From Pseudoflavonifractor sp035562355 (GTDB lineage: Bacteria; Bacillota; Clostridia; Oscillospirales; Oscillospiraceae): a stretch of 10,285 nucleotides of DNA. The notes beneath the pieces are model-generated. The model saw only the letters and a list, made by a program, of their open reading frames with translations. It searched no databases and was not told the DNA's origin. Below, piece after piece: positions 1 through 6,377 of the stretch. Both the position numbers and the translations under genes were made by a program. The DNA lies in contig DATMXU010000106.1 of assembly GCA_035562355.1 (NCBI GenBank), forward strand, positions 1-10,285, read 5' to 3'. How positions within the stretch are numbered: position 1 is the first letter of the stretch; each line of letters begins with the position of its first letter.

Positions 1-361
1 CCAGGTGGGCGGCCAGCTTCTCCCGCATTCCGGGGATGTGGGGGGCCAGCTTGGGCCGCTGGGCGGCGATGGTGGCGTCCACGTTTCCCACCGAAAAGCC
101 CGCCTGGGCCAGCCGCTCCATCACCCGGTCCAGCAAAACGAGGCTGGAGACCCCCTCGTAGGCCGGGTCGCTGTCAGGAAAGGCCCTGCCGATGTCCCCC
201 AGCCCCGCAGCGCCCAACAGGGCATCCATGACGGCGTGGGTGAGCACGTCGGCATCCGAGTGGCCCAAAAGGCCCTTTTCATAGGGGACCTCCACGCCCC
301 CCAAAATCAGCCTGCGGCCCTCTGTCAGCCGATGCACGTCGTATCCATGACCGATTCTCAT
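1..361 (-). CDS. ispF: 2-C-methyl-D-erythritol 2,4-cyclodiphosphate synthase IspF (3' end cut by window edge)
   Basis: Catalyses the fifth step of the MEP isoprenoid pathway, converting CDP-ME 2-phosphate to the cyclic diphosphate MEcPP with release of CMP, as a cytosolic trimer. The first 120 codons are present; the family is usually about 155-160 residues, so about a quarter is missing beyond base 1. The N-terminus reads MRIGHGYDVHRL. D8 and H10, with H42 in the later DVLTHA segment, are the three metal ligands at the same positions as in E. coli IspF. The GHSDAD and GDIGRAFPDSDP motifs are also present. The start ATG overlaps the ispD stop as ATGA, and a GGGGAG ribosome binding site lies inside the end of ispD, so the two are translationally coupled. 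The identification is secure; the C-terminal part cannot be seen. Confidence 0.97.
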   Translation of the reverse strand, partial: MRIGHGYDVHRLTEGRRLILGGVEVPYEKGLLGHSDADVLTHAVMDALLGAAGLGDIGRAFPDSDPAYEGVSSLVLLDRVMERLAQAGFSVGNVDATIAAQRPKLAPHIPGMREKLAAHL

Positions 362-1092
362 GTCATCTCTCTCCCCTGCAGGATCGCCTCGGCCACCAGA
401 AAGTCGGTGGGGGTGGTGATCTTGATGTTCTCATAGGAGCCCTTGGTAAGGGCCACCGTCATGCCGATGCGCTCCACCGCCGCGCAGTCGTCGGTGAGCA
501 TCACGCCGTCCTCCTCCGCTTTTTTCAGCGCGCCCAGGATGAGGTCGGCGTCGAAGACCTGCGGGGTCTGGACGGCGAAGAGGCTATCCCGCTCCAGAGT
601 GGCCTCCACAAAGCCCCCGGCGGCCCGCTTGACGGTATCCTTCACCGGCACGGCGGGGGCCGCCGCGCTGCACTCGGCCGCCCGGAGGACGGCCTCGTCA
701 ATGACCTCGGGGGGGACCAGGGGCCGGGCCCCGTCATGGATGGCGATGAGGGCGGCGCGCTCCGACACCTCCAGGATGCCCGCCAGCACCGAGCGGGTGC
801 GGGTATCCCCCCCCACGATCACCTTCGTCACCTTGGAGAGGGCGTAGTCGCGGCAGAGCTGGCCCACGGTGACGATGAGGTCGGGCCGGGTCACCACCAC
901 GATCTCGTCGATCAGGCTGCTCCCCTCCAGGGCCTTGAGGGTGTGCATCAGCACCGGCCAGTCCCCCAGCGGCGAGAGTATCTTGTCCTGCCCCTCCATC
1001 CGCGCCGCACAGCCCGCCGCGGGTACCACCGCGGCGCACCAGGGCCGCCGTTCCCCCTTTTCCTTCTTAAAAAACCGGCGCAGCAATCCCAT
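358..1092 (-). CDS. ispD: 2-C-methyl-D-erythritol 4-phosphate cytidylyltransferase IspD
   Basis: Transfers CMP from CTP to methylerythritol 4-phosphate, the third step of the MEP pathway, in the cytosol. Seen: the nucleotide-binding PAAG..ARM loop (about residues 24-32), GGDTRTRSV, HDGARP with the metal-binding Asp, KDTVK, QTPQVF, TDDCAAVE, and the C-terminal YENIKITTPTD motif containing the second conserved lysine. The lysine of the first loop is kept, but the usual KQ pair reads KI. I start at the second of two nearby ATGs (1092, 244 aa). GAGGAGG at 1107-1101 is 8 nt from it but only 2 nt from the ATG at 1098 (246 aa). A basic N-terminal extension of about 17 residues (RRFFKKEKGERR) precedes the catalytic domain, which is longer than in the E. 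coli enzyme. It overlaps ispF by 4 nt and follows carD after a hairpin. Confidence 0.96.
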   Translation of the reverse strand: MGLLRRFFKKEKGERRPWCAAVVPAAGCAARMEGQDKILSPLGDWPVLMHTLKALEGSSLIDEIVVVTRPDLIVTVGQLCRDYALSKVTKVIVGGDTRTRSVLAGILEVSERAALIAIHDGARPLVPPEVIDEAVLRAAECSAAAPAVPVKDTVKRAAGGFVEATLERDSLFAVQTPQVFDADLILGALKKAEEDGVMLTDDCAAVERIGMTVALTKGSYENIKITTPTDFLVAEAILQGREMT

Positions 1093-1100
1093 CGCCATCG

Positions 1101-1107
1101 CCTCCTC
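1101..1107 (-). promoter_or_regulatory. ispD ribosome binding site deciding the start
   Basis: GAGGAGG on the minus strand. It ends 2 nt before the ATG at 1098 and 8 nt before the in-frame ATG at 1092. The 8 nt spacing is the normal one, so the downstream ATG is preferred. Confidence 0.75.
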
Positions 1108-1120
1108 AGGCTATGTATAT

Positions 1121-1158
1121 GTAAACAACGGATTGCCACATGCTTATGTGGCAATCCG
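1121..1158 (-). terminator. Hairpin between carD and ispD, possible weak or attenuating terminator
   Basis: A perfect 13-bp inverted repeat (arms 1158-1146 and 1141-1129) with a 4-nt loop lies 17 nt past the carD stop. It is followed on the minus strand only by TTGTTTAC, an interrupted U-tract. The stem is strong but the tail is poor, so it may terminate partially, protect the carD mRNA 3' end, or attenuate read-through into ispD-ispF. No convincing separate promoter for ispD was found in the remaining 36 bases. Confidence 0.55.
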
Positions 1159-1175
1159 CTATAAAAATACCGCGG

Positions 1176-1652
1176 TCAGGCCAGGGCCCGGTTGATGCGG
1201 GCCTCTACCTCCTCGTAGCTGCTGCTCTGGGACAGGACGATCTCGGAGATGAGGATCTGCTTGGCGGAGTGGAGCATCTTTCGCTCCCCGGTGGAGAGGC
1301 CCCGGTCCACCTCGCGGAGCATGAGGCCCTTGACCACCTTGGCCACCTCCAGCAGGTCACCGCTCTTCAGGCGCAGCATATTCTCCCGGTAGCGGCGGTT
1401 CCAGTTCTGGGTCATGTCCACCTCGATGCCGGGGATGGCGCGGATGACGGCGTCGGCCTCGTCCTTCTCGACCACATGGCGCACGCCGATCTCCTCACTG
1501 TTCTCGGTGGGGATCATCACCAGCATACCGTTCACCGGCAGCTTGAGGATATAGTATTCACGTACTACGCCGTTGACCTTCTTCTGCACCACGCTGTCCA
1601 CGATCCCCGCGCCGTGCATCGGATGCGCGATTTTGTCGCCTACATGGAACAT
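1176..1652 (-). CDS. carD: CarD/CdnL-family RNA polymerase-binding transcriptional regulator
   Basis: Members bind the RNA polymerase beta subunit and stabilise open complexes at sigma-A promoters. This protein has 158 residues, the usual family size. Residues 1-60 form the Tudor-like RNA polymerase-interacting domain (MFHVGDK..HPMHGAGIV). The helical C-terminal half contains NWNRRYREN; W84 is the counterpart of the tryptophan that wedges into the upstream edge of the promoter bubble in characterised members. The start at 1652 is chosen over the in-frame ATG at 1673. AGGAGG lies 6 nt before it, and the family begins at MF.VGD. A near-consensus promoter lies directly upstream and ispD-ispF follow, an arrangement common in Firmicutes. 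It is a general regulator, so neighbourhood with isoprenoid genes does not by itself imply that it controls them. Confidence 0.95.
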   Translation of the reverse strand: MFHVGDKIAHPMHGAGIVDSVVQKKVNGVVREYYILKLPVNGMLVMIPTENSEEIGVRHVVEKDEADAVIRAIPGIEVDMTQNWNRRYRENMLRLKSGDLLEVAKVVKGLMLREVDRGLSTGERKMLHSAKQILISEIVLSQSSSYEEVEARINRALA

Positions 1653-1704
1653 TCTAAGCCTCCTATGTCTCAAACACGCCCCAAATTCTTATCTTCTCTC
1701 CTCT

Positions 1705-1733
1705 ATTATAGCGAATCTTTTTACCTTTTGCAA
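1705..1733 (-). promoter_or_regulatory. Sigma-A-type promoter of carD
   Basis: On the minus strand, -35 TTGCAA (1733-1728) and -10 TATAAT (1710-1705) are separated by exactly 17 nt. The -10 is a perfect consensus and the -35 matches 4 of 6. It lies in the most AT-rich gap of the window, between the terminator of the upstream operon and carD. The expected transcript start is near 1698, giving a leader of about 45 nt before the AGGAGG and ATG of carD. Confidence 0.85.
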
Positions 1734-1762
1734 GTAAAATTGAGCTTTACATAGGCTTCGTC

Positions 1763-1802
1763 AAAAAAAGCCCCCATTTCCGAATGGAAATGGGGAGCTT
1801 TT
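1763..1802 (-). terminator. Intrinsic terminator after the ispH-S1 operon
   Basis: On the minus strand, 10 nt past the fusion-gene stop: the arm AAAAGCTCCCCATTTCC pairs with the matching downstream arm (one T-G wobble) around an ATTC loop, and the hairpin runs into a T7 tract (1769-1763). Stem, loop and U-tract are all textbook for Rho-independent termination. It separates this operon from carD. Confidence 0.93.
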
Positions 1803-1811
1803 CATGTGTTT

Positions 1812-3842
1812 TTACTCGGCCGACTCGGCGTCGCCCTCAAAGGCGGGCGCGACGGCGGTACCCTCGCTGTCGGAGGTGGCGACCAGGCTGTCCCCGCCCT
1901 CCTCCTCGGTGCTGCCGGAGCGCTGGGCCTCCTCCAGGAGCGCGCGGATAGAGAGGGAGACCTTCTTGTGCTCGGAGTCGATCTCGGTGATCTTCACATC
2001 CACGGTCTGGCCCTCGCGCAGCGCGTCGCCGGGCTTGTCGATGCGGCGGTCGGCGATCTGGGAGATGTGGATGAGGCCGTCCACGCCGGGGACGATCTCG
2101 GCAAAGGCGCCAAAGGTCATCAGCTTGACCACCTTGACGGCAGCCGTGTCGCCCGCCTGGTACTTTCCGGTGAACACGGCCCAGGGGTCCTGGCCCCGGT
2201 CCTTCATGCCCAAGGAAATCTTCTTCTTCTCCCTGTCGAAGGAGATGACGTATACGCTGACCTGATCGCCCACCTTGACCACCTCGGCGGGGTTCTTGAT
2301 GCGGCTCCAGGAGAGCTCGGAGATATGGACCATGCCGTCCACGCCGCCGATGTCCACAAAAGCGCCGTAGGAGGTCAGGCTCTTCACCGCACCCTCGTAC
2401 TTCTTGCCCTCTTCGATCTCCTCCCACACCTTGGCCGCGCGCTCGCCGCGCTCGGCGTCGCTCACCTTGCGGATGGAGCCCACCACGCGGTGACGGGCGC
2501 GGTTGATCTCGGTGACCACAAGGCGGACCTTCTGCTTGAGAATGTCGCTCATGGGAGCCTCGCGGGGCAGACCGGTCTGGGAGGCGGGGACGAACACGCG
2601 CACGCCCTTGATGGACACGACCACGCCGCCCTTGTTCTCCTCGGTGACCACGCCCTCGACGGTGGTGCGCTCCTCGCAGGCGCGCTCCACATCCTCCCAG
2701 CTCTTGACGGTGTCAAGGCGCTTTTTGGACAGGGTGACCACACCCTCCTGGTCATTGACACGGACCACGAAGACCTCGATCTCCTGGCCGACCTTGACTA
2801 AATCCTCCACCTTTACAGTGGGGTCGTCGGTCAGCTCGGACACCGGTATGTAACCGGCGTGCTTAGTCCCCAGGTCGACGTAGATTTCTGTAGGCGTGAT
2901 GCTAGTGACGACGCCGGTGACCTTCTCCCCTGTATGCAAAGTTTTGATCGATTTCTCCAGCAGTTCAGCGAAGGATTCTTCGATCTCCATAATTTCATCG
3001 CTCATTTTGTCATAGACCTCCTTTATAATCCACCCGGGCGTGGAAGCGCCCGCGGTGATTCCAACAGAAGCCTTCCGGTCCAGGGTGGAAGGTTCCAGTT
3101 CCTCCGCCCCCTCGATCCACAGGACCGTGGGGCAGAGCGCGCCGCATAGCTCGGCCAGACGCTTGGTGTTGGAGCTCTTCCGGTCGCCCACAACGATTAT
3201 CGCGTCGCATTCGGCCGCCAGCTGCTGGGCCGACCGCTGCCGTTTACACGTAGCACTACATATTGTATCAAAAACTTTTAAATTTGTACACTCTTTTTTT
3301 GCTTTTTTTACGGACTCCTCCCAAGCCGCCTGTGTGGACGTGGTCTGGGACACCATCGTAAGGGGGAGCTCCCTCCGGGCGGGGTCCTCCTTCAGCCAGG
3401 AATCCAGCGCCGCCCCGTCGGACAGGACCACCGGGTGGGCGCACCAGCCCGCGATGGCGGTGATCTCCGGGTGGCCGGGGGTGCCGATGATGAGGGGCTG
3501 CCGCCCCTCGCTCTCGGCCCGCGCCACCAGCTTGTGGATGGCCGAGACGTTGGGGCAGGTGGCGTCCAAAATCTCGGCGCCCTTTTCGCGCAGGCGGTCA
3601 TACACCGCCCTCGCCTCCCCGTGGGAGCGGATGATGACGGCGGCGCCCTCGGGCACGTCCTCCATATCCTCCACCGTGGCGACCCCCATGGCCTCCAGGC
3701 GTTTCACCACCGCGTCGTTGTGGATGAGGTGCCCCAGCATGACGCAGCGTTTTCCCTGGGCCGCGGCGTCCTCGGCCAGCTTGACGGCCCGCTCCACGCC
3801 GTAGCAGAAACCGGCGTGCTCGGCCAGCAATACCCGCCTCAC
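1812..3842 (-). CDS. ispH: Bifunctional HMBPP reductase IspH / four-S1-domain ribosomal protein S1-like fusion
   Basis: 676 residues in one frame. Residues 1 to about 280 are IspH, the 4Fe-4S enzyme that reduces HMBPP to IPP and DMAPP in the last MEP step. Seen: cluster ligands C13 (GFCYGV), C96 (DATCP) and C195 (TICSAT); H41, H74, H124 and E126 for substrate binding and protonation; SSN at 223-225 and S267. After a short acidic linker come four S1 RNA-binding domains at about 302-376, 390-460, 478-548 and 563-635. The third and fourth have the best GAF.(D/E)I...G.DG..HIS signature, and the second is divergent. An acidic, low-complexity tail of about 35 residues follows. The start is GTG at 3842, overlapping the plsC stop as GTGA with only a weak GGGGTGG upstream. 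This fusion is known in Clostridia. The S1 part resembles B. subtilis YpfD (also four domains), so its role in translation initiation is inferred. Confidence 0.95.
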   Translation of the reverse strand: MRRVLLAEHAGFCYGVERAVKLAEDAAAQGKRCVMLGHLIHNDAVVKRLEAMGVATVEDMEDVPEGAAVIIRSHGEARAVYDRLREKGAEILDATCPNVSAIHKLVARAESEGRQPLIIGTPGHPEITAIAGWCAHPVVLSDGAALDSWLKEDPARRELPLTMVSQTTSTQAAWEESVKKAKKECTNLKVFDTICSATCKRQRSAQQLAAECDAIIVVGDRKSSNTKRLAELCGALCPTVLWIEGAEELEPSTLDRKASVGITAGASTPGWIIKEVYDKMSDEIMEIEESFAELLEKSIKTLHTGEKVTGVVTSITPTEIYVDLGTKHAGYIPVSELTDDPTVKVEDLVKVGQEIEVFVVRVNDQEGVVTLSKKRLDTVKSWEDVERACEERTTVEGVVTEENKGGVVVSIKGVRVFVPASQTGLPREAPMSDILKQKVRLVVTEINRARHRVVGSIRKVSDAERGERAAKVWEEIEEGKKYEGAVKSLTSYGAFVDIGGVDGMVHISELSWSRIKNPAEVVKVGDQVSVYVISFDREKKKISLGMKDRGQDPWAVFTGKYQAGDTAAVKVVKLMTFGAFAEIVPGVDGLIHISQIADRRIDKPGDALREGQTVDVKITEIDSEHKKVSLSIRALLEEAQRSGSTEEEGGDSLVATSDSEGTAVAPAFEGDAESAE
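3003..3024 (-). promoter_or_regulatory. Internal Shine-Dalgarno and in-frame ATG at the IspH/S1 junction
   Basis: Within the fusion gene, AAGGAGGT (3023-3016, eight bases matching the anti-Shine-Dalgarno consensus) precedes an in-frame ATG at 3005 (Met280), with 11 nt between GGAGG and ATG. Initiation here would give a 397-residue protein beginning MSDEIMEIEE with all four S1 domains, close in size to free-standing YpfD-type proteins. An out-of-frame ATG at 3013 opens a three-codon frame whose TGA overlaps this ATG, which could couple initiation. The sequence also encodes part of IspH (IKEVYDKM), so coincidence is possible. Confidence 0.5.
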
Positions 3843-4453
3843 GCGCCCACCCCGCCCAGGGCGCTGACGCGCTCCATCAGGTCGGCGGCCACGGCGCGGT
3901 AGTCCTCGGCGGTGGCCCTCTTCTCGCCGCTTGGGGCCTGCGGGTAATAGGCCTCGCCGACAACCACGGTGGTAAAGCGGAACCAGTTTTTCTTTTCCGG
4001 GATGTACACGGGCACCAGGGGTACTCCGGTGCGCATGGCCAGCATGGCCGCGCCGGTCTTTGCCTCGCTCTCATGCCCGTCTTTGTCGAGGCCGTTCTTC
4101 ACCCGGGTCCCCTCGGGGAAGAGCAGGATCTTTTCCCCGCTCTTCAGGTACTTCATGGCGGTCTTGATGGCCCCCACGTCAGCTTTGCCACGGTCCACGC
4201 CGAAGACTCCCGCCATCTTGAGGAGCCAGCCGATGACCGGCATACGCATGAGCTCGGCTTTCGCCATGACCCGCATCTGGTTTTTGAGCCCTGCGGCAAA
4301 GACCAGGAAGAAGGGATCGCTCATGGCGGTGTGGTTGCCGCAGACCACCGCGGCCCCGGCGGGCAGGTTCTCCCGCCCCGCGCAGCGCACGGGATGGACG
4401 AGGTTGAAAAAGGGCCAGATGACGCTCCAGATCACCGCGTAGAATGCTCTCAT
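3839..4453 (-). CDS. plsC: 1-acyl-sn-glycerol-3-phosphate acyltransferase (PlsC family)
   Basis: Acylates the sn-2 position of lysophosphatidic acid to make phosphatidic acid, the common phospholipid precursor, at the inner face of the membrane. 204 residues, typical for the short bacterial PlsC form. Seen: a hydrophobic, aromatic N-terminal membrane-associating segment (residues 4-20), catalytic NH....D as N40 H41 and D46, the GVDRG block (85-89) that helps bind glycerol phosphate, FPEGTR (112-117), and a VPLVPVYI block. The start ATG overlaps the cmk stop as ATGA, and its stop overlaps the ispH GTG, so it sits in a coupled chain. AAGGAG lies 11 nt upstream inside cmk. The acyl donor (acyl-ACP or acyl-CoA) cannot be told from sequence. 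Confidence 0.95.
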   Translation of the reverse strand: MRAFYAVIWSVIWPFFNLVHPVRCAGRENLPAGAAVVCGNHTAMSDPFFLVFAAGLKNQMRVMAKAELMRMPVIGWLLKMAGVFGVDRGKADVGAIKTAMKYLKSGEKILLFPEGTRVKNGLDKDGHESEAKTGAAMLAMRTGVPLVPVYIPEKKNWFRFTTVVVGEAYYPQAPSGEKRATAEDYRAVAADLMERVSALGGVGA

Positions 4454-5127
4454 GCCTCCACCCTCTCCTTTATCACCTGGAGGAGTCCGTGAAAGCTCTG
4501 CTCCAGAGAGTTGCCCGTGGTGTCCACCAGCACCGCGTCCTCCGCCACGCGGAGAGGGGCCGCGGCCCGGCTGGAGTCATTCCTGTCCCGCTCCATGATA
4601 TCCGCGAGGACGGTATCGAAATCGCAGTCCTGGCCCCGCGCCATGAGCTCGGCCCGGCGGCGCTCCGCCCGGTCCTCCGGGGTAGCGGTGAGGAAGATCT
4701 TCACGTCGGCGGCGGGCAGCACCACCGTGCCGATGTCCCGCCCGTCCATCACGACGTTCTGCTCCTCGGCCATGCTGCGCTGCATCTGCAGCAGGAAGGC
4801 CCGCACCGCGGGAATGGCGGAGACGGCGGAGGCGTAGCGGGAGATCTCATGGCGGCGGATCTCCCCCGTCACGTCCTCCCCGTTCAGAAACATATGCTGC
4901 AGCCCGTCGTCCCCATACCGAAGGTCCACGGCGATGCTGCTCAGCAGGCCGGTGACGGCGGCGGTGTCGGTGGGCTCCACGCCCCGGCGGAAGGCACACA
5001 GGCCCACGGTGCGGTAGATGGCGCCGGTGTCCACGTAGAGGAACCCCAGCTCCGCCGCCAGCAGCCTTGCCAGCGTGCTCTTACCCGCGCCGGAGGGCCC
5101 GTCTATGGCGATACTCTTATACTTCAT
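4450..5127 (-). CDS. cmk: Cytidylate kinase
   Basis: Phosphorylates CMP and dCMP with ATP, feeding CTP and dCTP pools. It also recycles the CMP released by IspF and by phospholipid synthesis. 225 residues, the normal bacterial length. Seen: P-loop GPSGAGKST (10-18), the YVDTGAIYR nucleotide-binding segment (31-39), the GEDVTGEIR insert region typical of CMP kinases, MDGRDIGTVV (127-136), KIFLTA, and a RDRND lid region near the C-terminus. AGGAG stands 8 nt before the ATG, just after the TGA of the upstream flavoprotein gene (11-nt gap). The order flavoprotein-cmk-plsC-ispH is recurrent in Clostridia, so the context supports the call. Confidence 0.97.
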   Translation of the reverse strand: MKYKSIAIDGPSGAGKSTLARLLAAELGFLYVDTGAIYRTVGLCAFRRGVEPTDTAAVTGLLSSIAVDLRYGDDGLQHMFLNGEDVTGEIRRHEISRYASAVSAIPAVRAFLLQMQRSMAEEQNVVMDGRDIGTVVLPAADVKIFLTATPEDRAERRRAELMARGQDCDFDTVLADIMERDRNDSSRAAAPLRVAEDAVLVDTTGNSLEQSFHGLLQVIKERVEA

Positions 5128-5138
5128 GCGTTTGCTCC

Positions 5139-6377
5139 TCAGTCTCTCAGCGTTTGGGCGGCGGCCTCGCCCGCCGCGTGCCCGGTGCTCCAGGCGATCT
5201 GGAGGTTAAAGCCCCCCGTGTAGGCGTCGGCGTCCAGCAGCTCTCCCGCCAGATAGAGCCCCGGCATGAGCCTGGACTCCATGGTGTTGGGGTTGACCTC
5301 CTTGACGTTCACGCCGCCGGAAGTGATAATGGCCTCCTCCACCGGACGGGGGCCCCTGACGGCGATTTTCAGGCCCTTCAGCGCCTCCAGAAGCCTGCGG
5401 CGCTGCTCCTTGGTCACGGCGTTCACCTTCGTGTACCCGGGGATACCCGTCAGCTCCTCCAGCACGGGGGCCATGAGGCGGGGCACCAGTCCCTCCAGCA
5501 CGTTGTGGAAGTCCCGGTTGGGGTTCTCCCCAAAGTCCCGCAGAAGGCGCTCATCCAGCGTCTTCTCATCCAGGGCGGGCTTAAGGTCGACGGTCACGGT
5601 GTAGGTCTCGGCGTCAAAGCTCCTCATATGGGCGCTGGCGCTCAAAATCAGGGGGCCGGAGAGGCCAAAGTGGGTGAAGAGCATCTCACCCTGCTCGGCA
5701 AAGACCGCCTTTCCCTTTCCGTCCCTCACTCTGATGGAGACGTTGCGCAGGCTAAGCCCCTGCATCCGCCGGCAGATATCCCCCTCGGCGACCAGAGGAA
5801 CCAGCGAGGGCTTGGGAGGCACGACGGTGTGGCCCAGCGCGGCGGCCATCCGGTACCCGTCCCCGGTGGAACCGGTGAGCGGATAGGACACGCCGCCTGT
5901 GGCAAGTATAACAGCCTTACACCTATGCGTCCCATGCTCCCCCTTCACGCCGGAGACCGCGCCGCCCTCGGTGAGGACGGCCTCCGCCCGGTCCTCCAGG
6001 AGGTCCACCCTGGCGCGGCGCAGGGCCATGAGGAGGGCGTCGATGATATCGGCCGACCTGTCCGACCGGGGAAAGACCCGGTTGCCCCGCTCCGTCTTCA
6101 GCGGCACGCCCAGCTCCTCAAAGAGTGCCTTGACCGAGGCGGGCGGAAAGCGGGTGACGGCGCTGGTGAGGAAACGGCCGTTATGGGGAATATTTTTCAG
6201 CACCTCGTCCGCGCCGCTGTCGTTGGTCACGTTACAGCGGCCTTTGCCGGTGATGTAGAGCTTGCGGCCCAGCTTGGGGTTGCGCTCCATCAGCAGGACG
6301 CTGCATCCGCTCCGGGCGGCGGTGAGGGCGGCCATACAGCCCGCGGCCCCGCCGCCAATCACGATGATATCAGCCAT
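5139..6377 (-). CDS. NAD(P)/FAD-dependent oxidoreductase, HI0933/YhiN/BaiN family
   Basis: 412 residues, the usual length of this flavoprotein family. Seen: a Rossmann FAD-binding loop GGGAAG at 8-13 with E31 at the end of the second strand for the adenosine ribose, GKGRCNVTN (44-52), ATGGVSYPLTGSTGDGY in the middle, and near the C-terminus GGVNVKEV...GLYLAGELLD followed by GGFNLQIAWSTG, which closes over the flavin. The start is ATG 6377 (MADIIVIGGG) with GAGGAG 4 nt upstream. An in-frame extension to 6437 would add 20 arginine-rich residues inside the preceding gene and is rejected. It overlaps the RpiR gene by 8 nt. The reaction is unknown: one relative, BaiN, was linked to bile acid dehydroxylation, but the family is broad and the position beside cmk suggests a conserved housekeeping role. 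Confidence 0.9.
   Translation of the reverse strand: MADIIVIGGGAAGCMAALTAARSGCSVLLMERNPKLGRKLYITGKGRCNVTNDSGADEVLKNIPHNGRFLTSAVTRFPPASVKALFEELGVPLKTERGNRVFPRSDRSADIIDALLMALRRARVDLLEDRAEAVLTEGGAVSGVKGEHGTHRCKAVILATGGVSYPLTGSTGDGYRMAAALGHTVVPPKPSLVPLVAEGDICRRMQGLSLRNVSIRVRDGKGKAVFAEQGEMLFTHFGLSGPLILSASAHMRSFDAETYTVTVDLKPALDEKTLDERLLRDFGENPNRDFHNVLEGLVPRLMAPVLEELTGIPGYTKVNAVTKEQRRRLLEALKGLKIAVRGPRPVEEAIITSGGVNVKEVNPNTMESRLMPGLYLAGELLDADAYTGGFNLQIAWSTGHAAGEAAAQTLRD

Noticed and set aside
1653..1673. Upstream ATG giving carD seven more residues
   Set aside because: The AGGAGG ribosome binding site lies inside this extension, and the family begins at MF.VGD.
1674..1811. Small gene or riboswitch in the gap between the fusion gene and carD
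   Set aside because: The 138-nt gap is fully explained by a terminator and the carD promoter with a short leader; no open frame with a ribosome binding site was found.
1806..2801. Long plus-strand open frame antisense to the S1 domains (331 codons)
   Set aside because: It is the antisense shadow of GC-rich coding sequence. Its product is low-complexity, rich in G, L, A, H and D, matches no family, and lies opposite an unambiguous conserved gene.
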